Shown: positions 1 to 8,800 of the stretch, one piece after another | How positions within the stretch are numbered: the stretch's first letter is position 1 | Layout: every line of letters begins with the position of its first letter | Source of the DNA: Nitrospira sp. UBA5698 | GTDB lineage: Bacteria; Nitrospirota; Nitrospiria; Nitrospirales; Nitrospiraceae | DNA length: 64,000 bases | Direction: 5' to 3' | NCBI GenBank assembly: GCA_002420115.1 | Contig: DIHK01000061.1 | Coordinates: 7,566 to 71,565 of the forward strand | Translations under genes and position numbers: made by a program | Notes under the pieces: model-generated | What the model was told of the DNA's origin: nothing | Databases searched by the model: none | Seen by the model: the letters and a program-made list of their open reading frames with translations, nothing else

Positions 1-620
1 TGGTCACCCCTATTTGGGGCACGATTCTCGTTCTGAAAACTCTGTTCGTGGCACTGGACGGTATCTTGGGCGATGCGATGGCTGAGCTGGTGCCTGATCA
101 CTATATTCCCGGGCTTGGCATCGTGACGTTGGTCTTGCTGATTTTCTTGGTTGGGTTGTTTGCCGCCAACTTCATCGGACGCCAGATCGTCAGTCACTGG
201 GAGGATTGGCTCAATCGGTTGCCTCTGGTCCGAGGAATTTATTCGACCTTGAAATCCATAATGGATATTCTCTCCTTTTCGGAGCGAGGGTCGTATCGGC
301 GTGTGGTCTTGATCCAGTTTCCCAAGAATGGTCATTATTGTTTTGCCTTCGTGACGGGCATGACCAAAGGCGAGACGACGGCTTTGGGAGAAGATACGCT
401 GATCCATGTGTATGTGCCGACTTCCCCCAATCCCACGTCGGGCTATTTTCTGCTCGTCCCTGAGCGGGAGGTCACGTCGGTTGATATCAGTATCGAAGAG
501 GCGATGAAGCTGATTGTATCAGGGGGGTTGTACACGCCGACCGGCGCCGTGGCCTCAGCGTTGGCGGAGGCGAAGTGGAGTCAGATTAAACAGCCGGATG
601 CTGGCGTGCCGATCGGATAA
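1..620 (+). CDS. DUF502 family membrane protein (5' end outside window)
   Basis: The reading frame is open from base 3 to the stop at 618-620, and the residues before the first possible GTG (base 48), such as PIWGTILVLKTLF, already look like the family's N-terminal membrane segment. The gene therefore begins before the window. A second hydrophobic helix follows (GIVTLVLLIFLVGLFAANF). The soluble part contains the family-typical stretches around PLVRGIYSTLK and FPKNGHYCFAFVTG, and later PTSPNPTSGYFLLVP. DUF502 proteins are inner-membrane proteins of unknown function. It is followed by glmU after 56 bases and could share a transcript with it. Family assignment is confident; function is unknown. 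Confidence 0.85.
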   Translation, partial: VTPIWGTILVLKTLFVALDGILGDAMAELVPDHYIPGLGIVTLVLLIFLVGLFAANFIGRQIVSHWEDWLNRLPLVRGIYSTLKSIMDILSFSERGSYRRVVLIQFPKNGHYCFAFVTGMTKGETTALGEDTLIHVYVPTSPNPTSGYFLLVPEREVTSVDISIEEAMKLIVSGGLYTPTGAVASALAEAKWSQIKQPDAGVPIG

Positions 621-676
621 GTCGAGTACCCCCAGGGGTTCTTTGCGAAACACCCATCAACGGGAGAATTCAGCGC

Positions 677-2272
677 ATGACGTCAATGGCTGATCAACAA
701 GCAACGCGTTCGACTATTGCCGGCCTCGGAGTGATCGTGATGGCAGCCGGGTTGGGCAAGCGAATGAAGTCCAACCATGTCAAAGTGTTGCATCAGGTCG
801 GGGGGAAACCGATGGTGCAGTACGCAGTCGACGTGGCGCTTCGCGTGGCAGGTCACCGTATTGCGGTCGTTGTTGGGCATCAAGCGGAGAAGGTCCGGCA
901 TGTCATTGAAGCGGGGATTGCCGGTACGCCGGGAGCGCAGGGGGTGTGTATCGTCGAACAGGCGCAACAGCTAGGGACTGGTCATGCGGTCATGCAAAGC
1001 CGTTCCGTGTTTTCTCATGATGCTGAGGTGTGTCCGGCACAGTATCTTATTCTGAACGGCGATACGCCCTTGCTGAAGGAATCCACCGTGCGTGAGCTTC
1101 TGACTGTTCATCATCGAGAGGGGGCGACCATCACCATTCTGACGGCGATCCTGGATGATCCCAGCGGCTATGGGCGGGTGATTCGTCGTGACGCGAGCCA
1201 TGAGGGGCATGCGCATTCGTCATCGGACGTGCTGAAGATTGTCGAAGATCGAGATGCCACATCGACCGAGCGGGCGAGTAAGGAAATCAATGTGGGCACC
1301 TACGTGGTGTCTGGAGCGTTTCTTTTTGAGGCGCTGGATAAGCTGGAGCCTGACAATGCCCAGGGTGAATACTACCTGACGGATATCGTGCGAATGGCGG
1401 TTGCGCAAGGCCGGCGCGTGGCTGCCGTGATGCTTCGGGACCCTGAGGAAGGGTTAGGAGTCAACACCAGGCAGCAGCTGGCGGCCGCAGAACTGGTCGT
1501 CCGGCAACACATTCGGGAACGCTGGCTTGATGCCGGCGTGACGATGCGAGACCCAGGCTCAGTGTGGATCGATGCGGGCGTAATGATCGGCAAAGATACG
1601 GTCCTGTACCCTCATGTCGTCCTTGAGGGGAACACGGTGATCGGTGAGGAGACCACGATCCGTTCGGGGGTTCGGATTACCGATTGTGTGATCGGTGATC
1701 ATGTTGAGGTGCTGGACTCCTGTGTACTCGGCCAATCCCGTATTGAGGACGACGCGCATGTGGGGCCGTTTGTCCATCTTCGTCCCGGTGTCGTCGTGAG
1801 GCGGCGAGCGAAGGTCGGAAATTTTGTTGAAATGAAGAAGACCGAGTTGGGCGAGGGGTCCAAGGCCAATCATCTCAGTTATTTGGGGGATGCCACGATT
1901 GCTGAGGGAGTGAATATCGGTGCCGGGACGATCACCTGTAACTATGACGGCCTGAAGAAGCATCATACGGTGATCGGGAAGAATGTGTTTCTAGGGAGTG
2001 ATACCCAGCTTGTGGCGCCGATCACGATCGGGGATGGAGCCGTGATTGCTGCAGGGACGACCGTGACGCAGGACGTACCTGTCGATTCGTTAGCGATTTC
2101 CAGAGTTCCTCAGGCCAATCGGATTGGATGGGTGGCTAAACGACGGGCCTTGGTAGAAAGAGCCGCACCCAGCGTCGCTTCAGTTAAGACCACTGCGAAG
2201 CGCCTAACCGGAACAAGACAGAAGCCTTCGGCGAAGTCGAAGAAAAAGCCTGGGCGGTCATCAAGGGGCTGA
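677..2272 (+). CDS. glmU: Bifunctional UDP-GlcNAc pyrophosphorylase / GlcN-1-P acetyltransferase
   Basis: GlmU acetylates glucosamine-1-phosphate and then couples it to UTP, giving UDP-GlcNAc for peptidoglycan and surface polysaccharide. The N-terminal nucleotidyltransferase domain shows the signature MAAGLGKRMKS near residue 22 and NGDTPLL near 127. The C-terminal half is a left-handed beta-helix of hexapeptide repeats, with HLRPGVVV and NFVEMKKTELGEG near 365-395 and NYDG near 423. The protein is 531 residues, longer than the roughly 450 usual for the family. The extra length is a short N-terminal leader and a Lys/Arg/Ser-rich tail after about residue 495. A Shine-Dalgarno-like GGGAGAA lies just before the ATG. 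glmS, the preceding pathway enzyme, follows 57 bases downstream. Confidence 0.96.
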   Translation: MTSMADQQATRSTIAGLGVIVMAAGLGKRMKSNHVKVLHQVGGKPMVQYAVDVALRVAGHRIAVVVGHQAEKVRHVIEAGIAGTPGAQGVCIVEQAQQLGTGHAVMQSRSVFSHDAEVCPAQYLILNGDTPLLKESTVRELLTVHHREGATITILTAILDDPSGYGRVIRRDASHEGHAHSSSDVLKIVEDRDATSTERASKEINVGTYVVSGAFLFEALDKLEPDNAQGEYYLTDIVRMAVAQGRRVAAVMLRDPEEGLGVNTRQQLAAAELVVRQHIRERWLDAGVTMRDPGSVWIDAGVMIGKDTVLYPHVVLEGNTVIGEETTIRSGVRITDCVIGDHVEVLDSCVLGQSRIEDDAHVGPFVHLRPGVVVRRRAKVGNFVEMKKTELGEGSKANHLSYLGDATIAEGVNIGAGTITCNYDGLKKHHTVIGKNVFLGSDTQLVAPITIGDGAVIAAGTTVTQDVPVDSLAISRVPQANRIGWVAKRRALVERAAPSVASVKTTAKRLTGTRQKPSAKSKKKPGRSSRG

Positions 2273-2329
2273 TCGCGAAACGATAACGACGCATTAATTG
2301 TCTGCCAACCAATAAGGCGGGGTATTGCT

Positions 2330-4159
2330 ATGTGTGGGATTATTGGATATGTCGGCAACCAGGAAGCGGTGCCGATTCTTATTGGAGGATTGTCGAAGTT
2401 GGAGTACCGCGGCTACGATTCATCGGGGGTGGCCGTCTTGCAGGGAGAGAAAATCACCGTCAAGCGGAGTGTGGGCAAGTTGGTGAATCTTCAGAATGCG
2501 CTTAAGGCCAATGGGCTCACGGGAACGGTCGGAATTGGCCACACTCGGTGGGCGACGCATGGCAAGCCCTCGGAACAGAACGCCCACCCGCATCGCTCAA
2601 AAGGATGTGTGTTGGTGCATAACGGGATCATCGAAAATTATCAGCAGTTGAAGCAACAGCTCGAGAAAGATGGCTATAAGTTTGTTTCAGAGACCGATAC
2701 GGAAGTTGTCGCTCATCTGATTGATAAGTATCTTCAACAGAGAAATAAGCTAGCCGATGCTGTGCGTTTGGCGACGAAAGATGTGAAAGGTAGTTACGCG
2801 CTGGCAGTGATGTCGGAGCGGGAGCCGGGAACCTTGATTGCTGCGCGGTCGGGCTGTCCGCTGGTCGTCGGGCGGACAGCGCATGCATCCTATATCGCCT
2901 CCGATGTCATGGCCATGATGGCGCATACGCGGGAAGTGACCTATCTCGAAGAGGGGGACGTGGCCGTCGTCACCCAAGACGATGTGCAACTGACTGATTC
3001 CGATGGTCGGGCTGTCGCGCGAAAGGCGTCGAAGATCACATGGGATGCATCCGCAGCAGAGAAGAGTGGCTACCCGCACTTCATGCTGAAAGAGATTCAT
3101 GAACAGCCGCAGACCATTCTGGATACCATGCGAGGACGGTATTCCTATGAGACGGGAGAAGCGGATCTCCCGGACATCGGGCTGACACCAAAAGAATTCG
3201 CGTCTTTGGAACGGATCTGGATCGTGGCTTGTGGAACGTCCTGGCATGCCGGTCAGGTCGGGAAGTATCTTTTTGAGGAGATGGTCCGGACGCCGGTTCA
3301 GGTGGATATTGGCAGCGAGTTTCGCTATCGTGATCCGCTCGTCGGCAAGAAGGATTTGTTTATTACGATCTCCCAGTCTGGCGAGACGGCTGATACGCTT
3401 GCCGCTGCACGAGAGGCCAAGGCCAAGGGGGCGCGAGTCGTGTCCATTGTGAATGTGGTGGGAAGTACATTGGCCCGTGAGTCGGATGGAGTTTTGTATA
3501 CCCATTGCGGGCCAGAGATCGGTGTGGCCTCGACGAAAGCGTTTACGGCGCAGTTGACGGCGCTCTATCTCCTAGCCTTGCATTTCGCGCGAGTTCGTAC
3601 TGTGATGAAGGTAGCAGATGGTCAAGCTTGGCTTGATCGGCTCGTGCGACTACCGGTCTTGGTTGAGAGCGTTCTCCAGAGAGAGGCCGAAATCGTCGCG
3701 ATTGCCAAGCGCTACTACAAAAAGCGGAATTTTTTGTTCTTGGGGCGCGGGATCAATTATCCGATTGCGCTGGAGGGCGCACTGAAACTCAAGGAAATTT
3801 CCTACATCCATGCCGAAGGCTATGCGGCAGGCGAGATGAAGCATGGCCCGATCGCATTGATTGATAAAGATATGCCGGTTGTGGTGTTGGCGCCGCGAGA
3901 TCGACTGTATGACAAGACCGTCAGTAATCTCATGGAGGTGAAGGCACGACACGCTCCAGTGATTGCGTTCGTGGCGGAAGGCGAACGGGAACTCGGTAAG
4001 ATCGCGGATGCGGTGTTCACAGTACCGGATACTCATGCGTTGATCTCTCCGATGCTGTTTACAATCCCGCTTCAACTTCTGGCATACCATATCGCGGTGT
4101 TGCGGGGTGCGGATGTGGATCAGCCACGGAATTTAGCGAAAAGTGTGACGGTGGAATAA
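2330..4159 (+). CDS. glmS: Glutamine-fructose-6-phosphate aminotransferase (isomerizing)
   Basis: GlmS converts fructose-6-phosphate and glutamine to glucosamine-6-phosphate, the entry step for amino sugars. The protein starts MCGIIGYVG, so after Met removal Cys is the N-terminal nucleophile of the class II glutaminase domain. RWATHG and HNGIIEN follow, as expected. The C-terminal part has two SIS sugar-isomerase domains (ACGTSWHAG near residue 302, SQSGETADT near 349) and the typical end RNLAKSVTVE. At 609 residues it has the usual length. It lies directly after glmU in a probable two-gene amino-sugar unit. The 57-base gap is too short for a glmS ribozyme. Confidence 0.97.
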   Translation: MCGIIGYVGNQEAVPILIGGLSKLEYRGYDSSGVAVLQGEKITVKRSVGKLVNLQNALKANGLTGTVGIGHTRWATHGKPSEQNAHPHRSKGCVLVHNGIIENYQQLKQQLEKDGYKFVSETDTEVVAHLIDKYLQQRNKLADAVRLATKDVKGSYALAVMSEREPGTLIAARSGCPLVVGRTAHASYIASDVMAMMAHTREVTYLEEGDVAVVTQDDVQLTDSDGRAVARKASKITWDASAAEKSGYPHFMLKEIHEQPQTILDTMRGRYSYETGEADLPDIGLTPKEFASLERIWIVACGTSWHAGQVGKYLFEEMVRTPVQVDIGSEFRYRDPLVGKKDLFITISQSGETADTLAAAREAKAKGARVVSIVNVVGSTLARESDGVLYTHCGPEIGVASTKAFTAQLTALYLLALHFARVRTVMKVADGQAWLDRLVRLPVLVESVLQREAEIVAIAKRYYKKRNFLFLGRGINYPIALEGALKLKEISYIHAEGYAAGEMKHGPIALIDKDMPVVVLAPRDRLYDKTVSNLMEVKARHAPVIAFVAEGERELGKIADAVFTVPDTHALISPMLFTIPLQLLAYHIAVLRGADVDQPRNLAKSVTVE

Positions 4160-4162
4160 CCG

Positions 4163-4283
4163 GATGTTGAAAATGGCTTCCAGCTGCGTTCTTGGTCGTC
4201 CCTCTCCATGAGAGGTACCTCGGAACGTATCCCTTAGTCGCGGGACTTTCTGAGGCCTTGCTGGAAGACCATGTTGAACCTCC
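4163..4283. repeat. Structured inverted-repeat element between glmS and gatC
   Basis: The stretch after glmS is bounded by two arms forming an imperfect inverted repeat of about 22 bases. The left arm (4163-4184) ends in GGCTTCCAGC; the right arm (4260-4283) begins GCTGGAAGACC and continues ATGTTGAAC. Inside is a perfect small hairpin, CCTCTC-CAT-GAGAGG (4201-4215). There is no coding potential. It could be a dispersed REP/MITE-like element or an RNA structure acting on gatC translation or glmS mRNA stability. Only one copy was found in the window. Confidence 0.5.
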
Positions 4284-4306
4284 AGTGAAGAGAAGGCAGG
4301 GAATAG

Positions 4307-4600
4307 ATGGAGATCACGCAGCAGGATGTTGAGAAAGTAGCGCAATTGGCGCGATTGGCGCTGACGGCCTCGGAGAAGGAGACCTTTGCGAAGCAGTTGA
4401 GCCAGATTCTTTCGCACGTTGATCAGCTCAATCAGTACGACACAACTGGCATTGAGCCGACCGCCACGGTGATGGGGCAAGTCAATGTCTTTCGGGCGGA
4501 TATTGTGCGCCCCTCTCTTCCTGTGGAGAAAGCGTTGGCCAACGCACCGGAACGTGAATCGGATGGATTTGTAGTCCCCAAAATCATAGAGGAGCGTTAA
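4307..4600 (+). CDS. gatC: Asp/Glu-tRNA amidotransferase subunit C
   Basis: GatC is the small stabilising subunit of the GatCAB amidotransferase, which turns misacylated Asp-tRNA(Asn) or Glu-tRNA(Gln) into the correct amide form. The 97-residue length and the start EITQQDVEKVAQLARLALT are characteristic, as are the middle segment LSQILSHVDQLNQYDT and the C-terminal R-D segment. A purine-rich AAGGCAGGGAA precedes the ATG. gatA lies downstream after an intervening panD, and gatB after gatA and two further small genes, so the three subunits are near each other but interleaved with other genes. Confidence 0.94.
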   Translation: MEITQQDVEKVAQLARLALTASEKETFAKQLSQILSHVDQLNQYDTTGIEPTATVMGQVNVFRADIVRPSLPVEKALANAPERESDGFVVPKIIEER

Positions 4601-4670
4601 CCGTCAATAACCGTCTCATCCGTAGCCATCCTGGATGAGGTATGACAATCGACGGGAGGCGAGGCAATAC

Positions 4671-5027
4671 ATGTTTCGACAAATGTTACGTTCAAAGATT
4701 CATCGCGCAACGGTGACAGGAGCTCACCTTGAGTACGAGGGAAGTCTGACGATAGATCAAGACTTGATGGAGGCCGCCGGCATTCTCCCGTATGAAGCCA
4801 TTGTCTGCTCGAATCTGAATAACGGCGAGCGATTCATGACCTATGCCATCAATGGGGCGCGCGGAAAGGGAGAGATTATTTTGAATGGTCCTACAGCCAG
4901 GAAAGCGGCAGTCGGGGATCAGATCATCATCTTTTGTTATGAGTATTATGGTGAAGAAGAAATCAAGAAGCACGCGCCCAAGATCGTACGGGTGAATGAG
5001 AAGAATCGAATTGTGACAGTGAGCTAG
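4671..5027 (+). CDS. panD: Aspartate 1-decarboxylase (pyruvoyl enzyme)
   Basis: PanD decarboxylates aspartate to beta-alanine for pantothenate and CoA. The proenzyme cleaves itself between Gly24 and Ser25 to create the pyruvoyl cofactor; with the ATG at 4671 these residues fall exactly there (EYEG/SLTID). Lys9, Arg54 and Tyr58 match the conserved active-site positions known from E. coli. An in-frame upstream ATG at 4635 would add 12 residues unlike the family, whereas the 4671 start has GGGAGG about 11 bases upstream. The resulting 118 residues are normal. The position between gatC and gatA suggests cotranscription with translation genes. Confidence 0.95.
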   Translation: MFRQMLRSKIHRATVTGAHLEYEGSLTIDQDLMEAAGILPYEAIVCSNLNNGERFMTYAINGARGKGEIILNGPTARKAAVGDQIIIFCYEYYGEEEIKKHAPKIVRVNEKNRIVTVS

Positions 5028-5086
5028 CCGGCCCACCGGCGGCTGTCAGTTTTGTTGTTCACGCGTGTATCGACAATAGGGATGTC

Positions 5087-6553
5087 ATGTCTCTCCACAA
5101 GTTAGGTCTCGTCGAACTTCATAAGAAATTTACGGCAGGGGAAGTGACTGCGACAGAGATCGTGCGTGCCTATTTTCTCCGGATCAGTCAGGTGGAGCCG
5201 AAGGTGAAGGCCTTTGTCACTCAGACAAAAGATGCGGCCTATCAGCAGGCGGAGGAGTTGGATCACAAGCTCAAAGTGTGGAGAAAGACTCACCCGCTGA
5301 CCGGGATGCCGCTTGCGGTCAAAGATAATATCTGTACGGATAGTGTGCCGACGACCTGTAGTTCTCGAATGTTGCAACATTTTGTTCCACCATATGATGC
5401 GACGGTCGTCTCGAAGCTGCGCTCGCAGGAATACATCTTGGTCGGCAAGACTAATTTGGATGAATTCGCGATGGGATCATCGACAGAGAACTCCGCATTT
5501 GGCCCCAGCCGAAATCCGTGGAATCTTCACTGTGTGCCGGGTGGATCGAGTGGAGGATCTGCAGCGGCGGTGGCTGCGGAGGAATGTGCGGCGGCGCTTG
5601 GGTCCGACACCGGGGGGTCGATCAGGCAGCCGGCTGCCTTCTGTGGTGTGGTAGGGGTGAAGCCTACCTATGGACGTGTGTCGCGGTACGGTCTCATAGC
5701 ATTTGCCTCATCACTTGATCAGATCGGACCAATCACACGCAGTGTGCCCGATGCGGCGTTTCTCCTACAAGCCATTGCCGGCCACGATCCGATGGATTCC
5801 ACGTCGGTTGATCGTCCTGTGCCGGACTACATGAAAGCGTTACAGAAACGTGATCTCAAAAACGTGAGGATCGGCGTGCCTGAGGAGTTTTTCGCCGAGG
5901 GAATTGATCCGGAGGTTGAGCAGGCGGTCCGAGCCGCAATCGGGGAGCTGAAGCAGCTTGGTGCGGAGGTCAAGGAAATCCGTCTACCACGGACCGATGC
6001 TGCCGTGGCGGTCTATTACGTGATCGCGACAGCAGAGGCCAGCTCAAATCTTGCCCGCTTCGACGGCGTGAAATTTGGGTTCCGCGCCAAGGAAACGAAA
6101 GACCTGCTTGAACTGTATATGAAAACGCGACAAGAAGGGTTCGGGCCGGAAGTCAAACGTCGAATTATGCTCGGTACCTATGTGCTCAGCGCCGGGTACT
6201 ATGATGCCTACTATGGGAAGGCGCAGGCCGTGCGCACGCTGGTCTGTCAGGACTTCGACGCCGCCTTCAAAGAGGTGGACCTAATTGTCACTCCGGCGAC
6301 GCCGACACCGGCCTTCAAATTAGGGGAAAAAAGCGAAGATCCTCTGCAGATGTATCTGTCTGATATTTTCACCATTTCGGTGAATCTGGCCGGTCTGCCG
6401 GCGATCGCGTTGCCCTGTGGGTTCAGCAAAGCAGGGCTCCCGATCGGACTCCAACTGATCGGGCGGGCCTTTGAAGAAGACATGATGCTTCGAGCCGCAC
6501 ATGCCTATGAGCAATCCACAGCATGGCATCGACAGAGACCGTCGATACGGTAA
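5087..6553 (+). CDS. gatA: Asp/Glu-tRNA amidotransferase subunit A
   Basis: GatA is the amidase subunit that releases ammonia from glutamine for the GatB kinase/transferase site. The amidase-signature catalytic triad is visible: Lys79 in MPLAVKDN, Ser154 in PGGSSGGSAA and Ser178 in GSDTGGSIRQPA. The DEFAMGSSTENSAFGP stretch is typical of GatA rather than of generic amidases. The length, 488 residues, is standard. It starts with ATG about 60 bases after panD. It is followed by two small genes and then gatB. Confidence 0.97.
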   Translation: MSLHKLGLVELHKKFTAGEVTATEIVRAYFLRISQVEPKVKAFVTQTKDAAYQQAEELDHKLKVWRKTHPLTGMPLAVKDNICTDSVPTTCSSRMLQHFVPPYDATVVSKLRSQEYILVGKTNLDEFAMGSSTENSAFGPSRNPWNLHCVPGGSSGGSAAAVAAEECAAALGSDTGGSIRQPAAFCGVVGVKPTYGRVSRYGLIAFASSLDQIGPITRSVPDAAFLLQAIAGHDPMDSTSVDRPVPDYMKALQKRDLKNVRIGVPEEFFAEGIDPEVEQAVRAAIGELKQLGAEVKEIRLPRTDAAVAVYYVIATAEASSNLARFDGVKFGFRAKETKDLLELYMKTRQEGFGPEVKRRIMLGTYVLSAGYYDAYYGKAQAVRTLVCQDFDAAFKEVDLIVTPATPTPAFKLGEKSEDPLQMYLSDIFTISVNLAGLPAIALPCGFSKAGLPIGLQLIGRAFEEDMMLRAAHAYEQSTAWHRQRPSIR

Positions 6554-6632
6554 AGGTTAAGGAAGGTCAGGGCGTAAGAGAGAGAAAAGAGCCGAGGATG
6601 GACGAGAGCACCAACCAGGAAGGCAGGAAGTC

Positions 6633-7040
6633 ATGACGATTGTCGAGATCGCGGCACTCATTGTAGCGGTCGTATTTGCCGTGCTGGTTGGATATCTCGT
6701 GCCTGTCTTGATGCAAGTTCGAAAGACTGTTGCTGAGTCCGAACGGCTGCTGGCCAAGATGAATACGGAGCTGCCGGCTTTGGTGGTTGAATTGCGTGCG
6801 GTGAGCCAGAACCTCAATGAAGTGACGAGTCAGGCACGCGAGGGTGTCGAGCATGCGGCTGTCTTATTGCACGCTGTGGGCGAAGTCGGTGAATCGGTGC
6901 GGCAAGTACACCATGTCGTGTGTGGGTCAGGCGGAACGCTCTTGAGTAATGTGGCGAGTATGGTTGCTGGTGTCAAGGCCGCGACCCACGTGGTCCGTGA
7001 ACGCATGAAGCATGAGGGAGGGACACACAATGGCGGATGA
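6633..7040 (+). CDS. DUF948-type small membrane-anchored protein
   Basis: This 135-residue protein has one N-terminal transmembrane helix (about residues 4-27, IAALIVAVVFAVLVGYLVPVL). A long amphipathic/coiled-coil region with alternating Val/Leu and Glu/Asn residues follows, and a second weakly hydrophobic part near 105-115. This is the layout of DUF948 proteins, which commonly sit next to YtxH-domain genes as here. The reading frame overlaps the next gene by 11 bases, indicating translational coupling. AGGAAGGCAGGAAG precedes the ATG. Function is unknown; an envelope-stress or structural role is only a guess. Confidence 0.75.
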   Translation: MTIVEIAALIVAVVFAVLVGYLVPVLMQVRKTVAESERLLAKMNTELPALVVELRAVSQNLNEVTSQAREGVEHAAVLLHAVGEVGESVRQVHHVVCGSGGTLLSNVASMVAGVKAATHVVRERMKHEGGTHNGG

Positions 7041-7353
7041 ACGAGGATCTTCGACGGCGGTGTTGCTAGCGTTTCTCAGCGGTGCAGCTATGGGTGCGGT
7101 GATGGGGTTGTTACTGGCGCCGCAAACGGGCAATGAGTCGCGTGACAGGCTGCGAGGGTATGCTCGTCGTGCCGAAACCGATTTGCGGGATCTTGCAGGG
7201 CGAGCCGGTGAGGCATTTGAAGAAGCTGTTGACCAAGGCAGGGAGTTCGTCGAGTCGAAACGTTCGGTTCTGCGGGAGGCGTTCGATGCAGGGCGTGAGG
7301 CGATGAAGCGTGAACGAGGGCACATTCAAGATGAGGGGGCGGAACGCGGATGA
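7030..7353 (+). CDS. YtxH-domain small envelope protein
   Basis: The protein has about 107 residues when started at the ATG at 7030, which has GAGGGAGGG just upstream; an in-frame ATG at 7012 would add six residues. The N-terminus carries a glycine-rich transmembrane segment (AVLLAFLSGAAMGAVMGLLLAP) followed by QTGNESRDRLR, the hallmark of the YtxH/gas-vesicle-like family. The rest is charged and helical. It overlaps DUF948 upstream and gatB downstream (ATGA), so the three are probably translated from one message. The role in the cell is unknown. Confidence 0.8.
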   Translation: MADERGSSTAVLLAFLSGAAMGAVMGLLLAPQTGNESRDRLRGYARRAETDLRDLAGRAGEAFEEAVDQGREFVESKRSVLREAFDAGREAMKRERGHIQDEGAERG

Positions 7354-8780
7354 TGTTTGAGGCAGTGATCGGGGTGGAGGTCCATGCACAATTGCGGACC
7401 AACTCCAAAATGTTTTGCGGGTGCGGCACGACTTTTGGCCTCTCCGCCAACAGCCAGACTTGCCCGGTCTGTCTTGGTCTGCCAGGCAGTTTGCCTGTGA
7501 TCAATCGAACGGCGATCGAAATGGCGGTTCGTGCTGGACTAGCGTTGAACTGTATGATCACGGAGAACAATCGATTCGCGAGAAAGAACTATTTCTACCC
7601 TGATTTGCCTAAGGGGTACCAGATTTCCCAATACGAGGACCCGATCTGCCAGCATGGATGGATTGAGGTGGCTGTCGGAACGGTCACGAAACGAGTTCGG
7701 ATCCGGCGAGCGCATCTGGAAGAAGACGCTGGGAAGAATGTACACGGAACTGGGACTGCGGGAAGCCGTGTGGACTTGAATCGCGCAGGCACCCCGTTGC
7801 TAGAGATCGTGACAGAACCGGATATGAGTTCGGCCGATGAGGTCGTGGCCTATTTGAAGGGGTTACGCGATGTGCTCATGTACCTCGATGTGTGCGATGG
7901 GAACATGGAGGAAGGAAGTTTTCGTTGCGAACCAAACCTATCGCTGCGTCCGGTTGGCCAACGGGAGTTCGGGACCAAGGTTGAGCTGAAGAATATCAAC
8001 TCCTTTAAGTATGTGAATGATGCGATCGAGTATGAGATCAAACGGCAGACCAAGGTCTTGAATGAGGGCGGCAAGATTTATCAGGAGACCAGGCTTTGGA
8101 ACATTGATCGTGGTGAAACGGCTGTGATGCGTTCTAAAGAAGAGGCCCATGACTATCGATACTTCCCTGATCCAGATTTGGTGCCACTACAGTTGAACGA
8201 GGACTGGATCGAGGGATTTCGATCGTCATTGCCGGAATTGCCGGCTGTGCGTGCTCGTCGATTGATCACCGAGTACGGCCTTCCAGAGTATGATGCGGGC
8301 GTGATCACGGCATCAAAAGGCATGGCGGACTATTTTGAGACCTGCCTGAAGCAGTTTAATGAGCCCAAAACGGTGAGCAATTGGGTGATGGGGGAGTTGA
8401 CGCGGGAATTGAACAATTCCGGGATTGACATCACTGCGTCGCCTGTCTCGCCTGAGCGACTTGTTGATTTGTTGACGATGGTGGATAAAGGGGTGATCAG
8501 CTTGAAAGTTGCCCGTGACATCTTTCCCGATCTCTATCGTAGTGACAAGACTCCCCAACAGATTGTGCAAGAGAAGGGGCTGACCCAGGTGTCAGATGAA
8601 GGAGCATTGGAGAAAATCATTGATGAGGTGCTTGGTAAAAACCCGATGCAAGTGGCACAGTTTAGAGAAGGCAAGCAACAGGTCTTGGGATTTCTTGTGG
8701 GGCAGGTAATGAAGGTCAGTGGGGGCAAAGCGAATCCCGGGAAGGTAAATGAGTTATTGAAGAGGAAATTGGTCGTCTAA
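7350..8780 (+). CDS. gatB: Asp/Glu-tRNA amidotransferase subunit B
   Basis: GatB activates the misacylated tRNA with ATP and transfers the ammonia supplied by GatA. The N-terminal GatB/E catalytic region begins FEAVIGVEVHAQL. It has a probable zinc site, CGC near residue 25 and CPVC near 38. RKNYFYPDLPKGYQISQYE and DLNRAGTPLLEIV are strongly conserved family stretches. The C-terminal YqeY-like helical domain ends GKANPGKVNELLKRKL. The length is 476. Translation may begin at the overlapping ATG (7350) or at the ATG one codon later. eno follows after 20 bases. Confidence 0.97.
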   Translation: MMFEAVIGVEVHAQLRTNSKMFCGCGTTFGLSANSQTCPVCLGLPGSLPVINRTAIEMAVRAGLALNCMITENNRFARKNYFYPDLPKGYQISQYEDPICQHGWIEVAVGTVTKRVRIRRAHLEEDAGKNVHGTGTAGSRVDLNRAGTPLLEIVTEPDMSSADEVVAYLKGLRDVLMYLDVCDGNMEEGSFRCEPNLSLRPVGQREFGTKVELKNINSFKYVNDAIEYEIKRQTKVLNEGGKIYQETRLWNIDRGETAVMRSKEEAHDYRYFPDPDLVPLQLNEDWIEGFRSSLPELPAVRARRLITEYGLPEYDAGVITASKGMADYFETCLKQFNEPKTVSNWVMGELTRELNNSGIDITASPVSPERLVDLLTMVDKGVISLKVARDIFPDLYRSDKTPQQIVQEKGLTQVSDEGALEKIIDEVLGKNPMQVAQFREGKQQVLGFLVGQVMKVSGGKANPGKVNELLKRKLVV

Positions 8781-8800
8781 CTGGAGAGAGGGTAAGCGGT

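Noticed and set aside
2273..2329. glmS ribozyme
   Set aside because: The 57-base gap is too short and lacks the ribozyme core.
2750..3505. 251-codon minus-strand open frame inside glmS
   Set aside because: It is the shadow of a well-supported coding frame; its composition is low-complexity His/Arg/Leu with no family resemblance.
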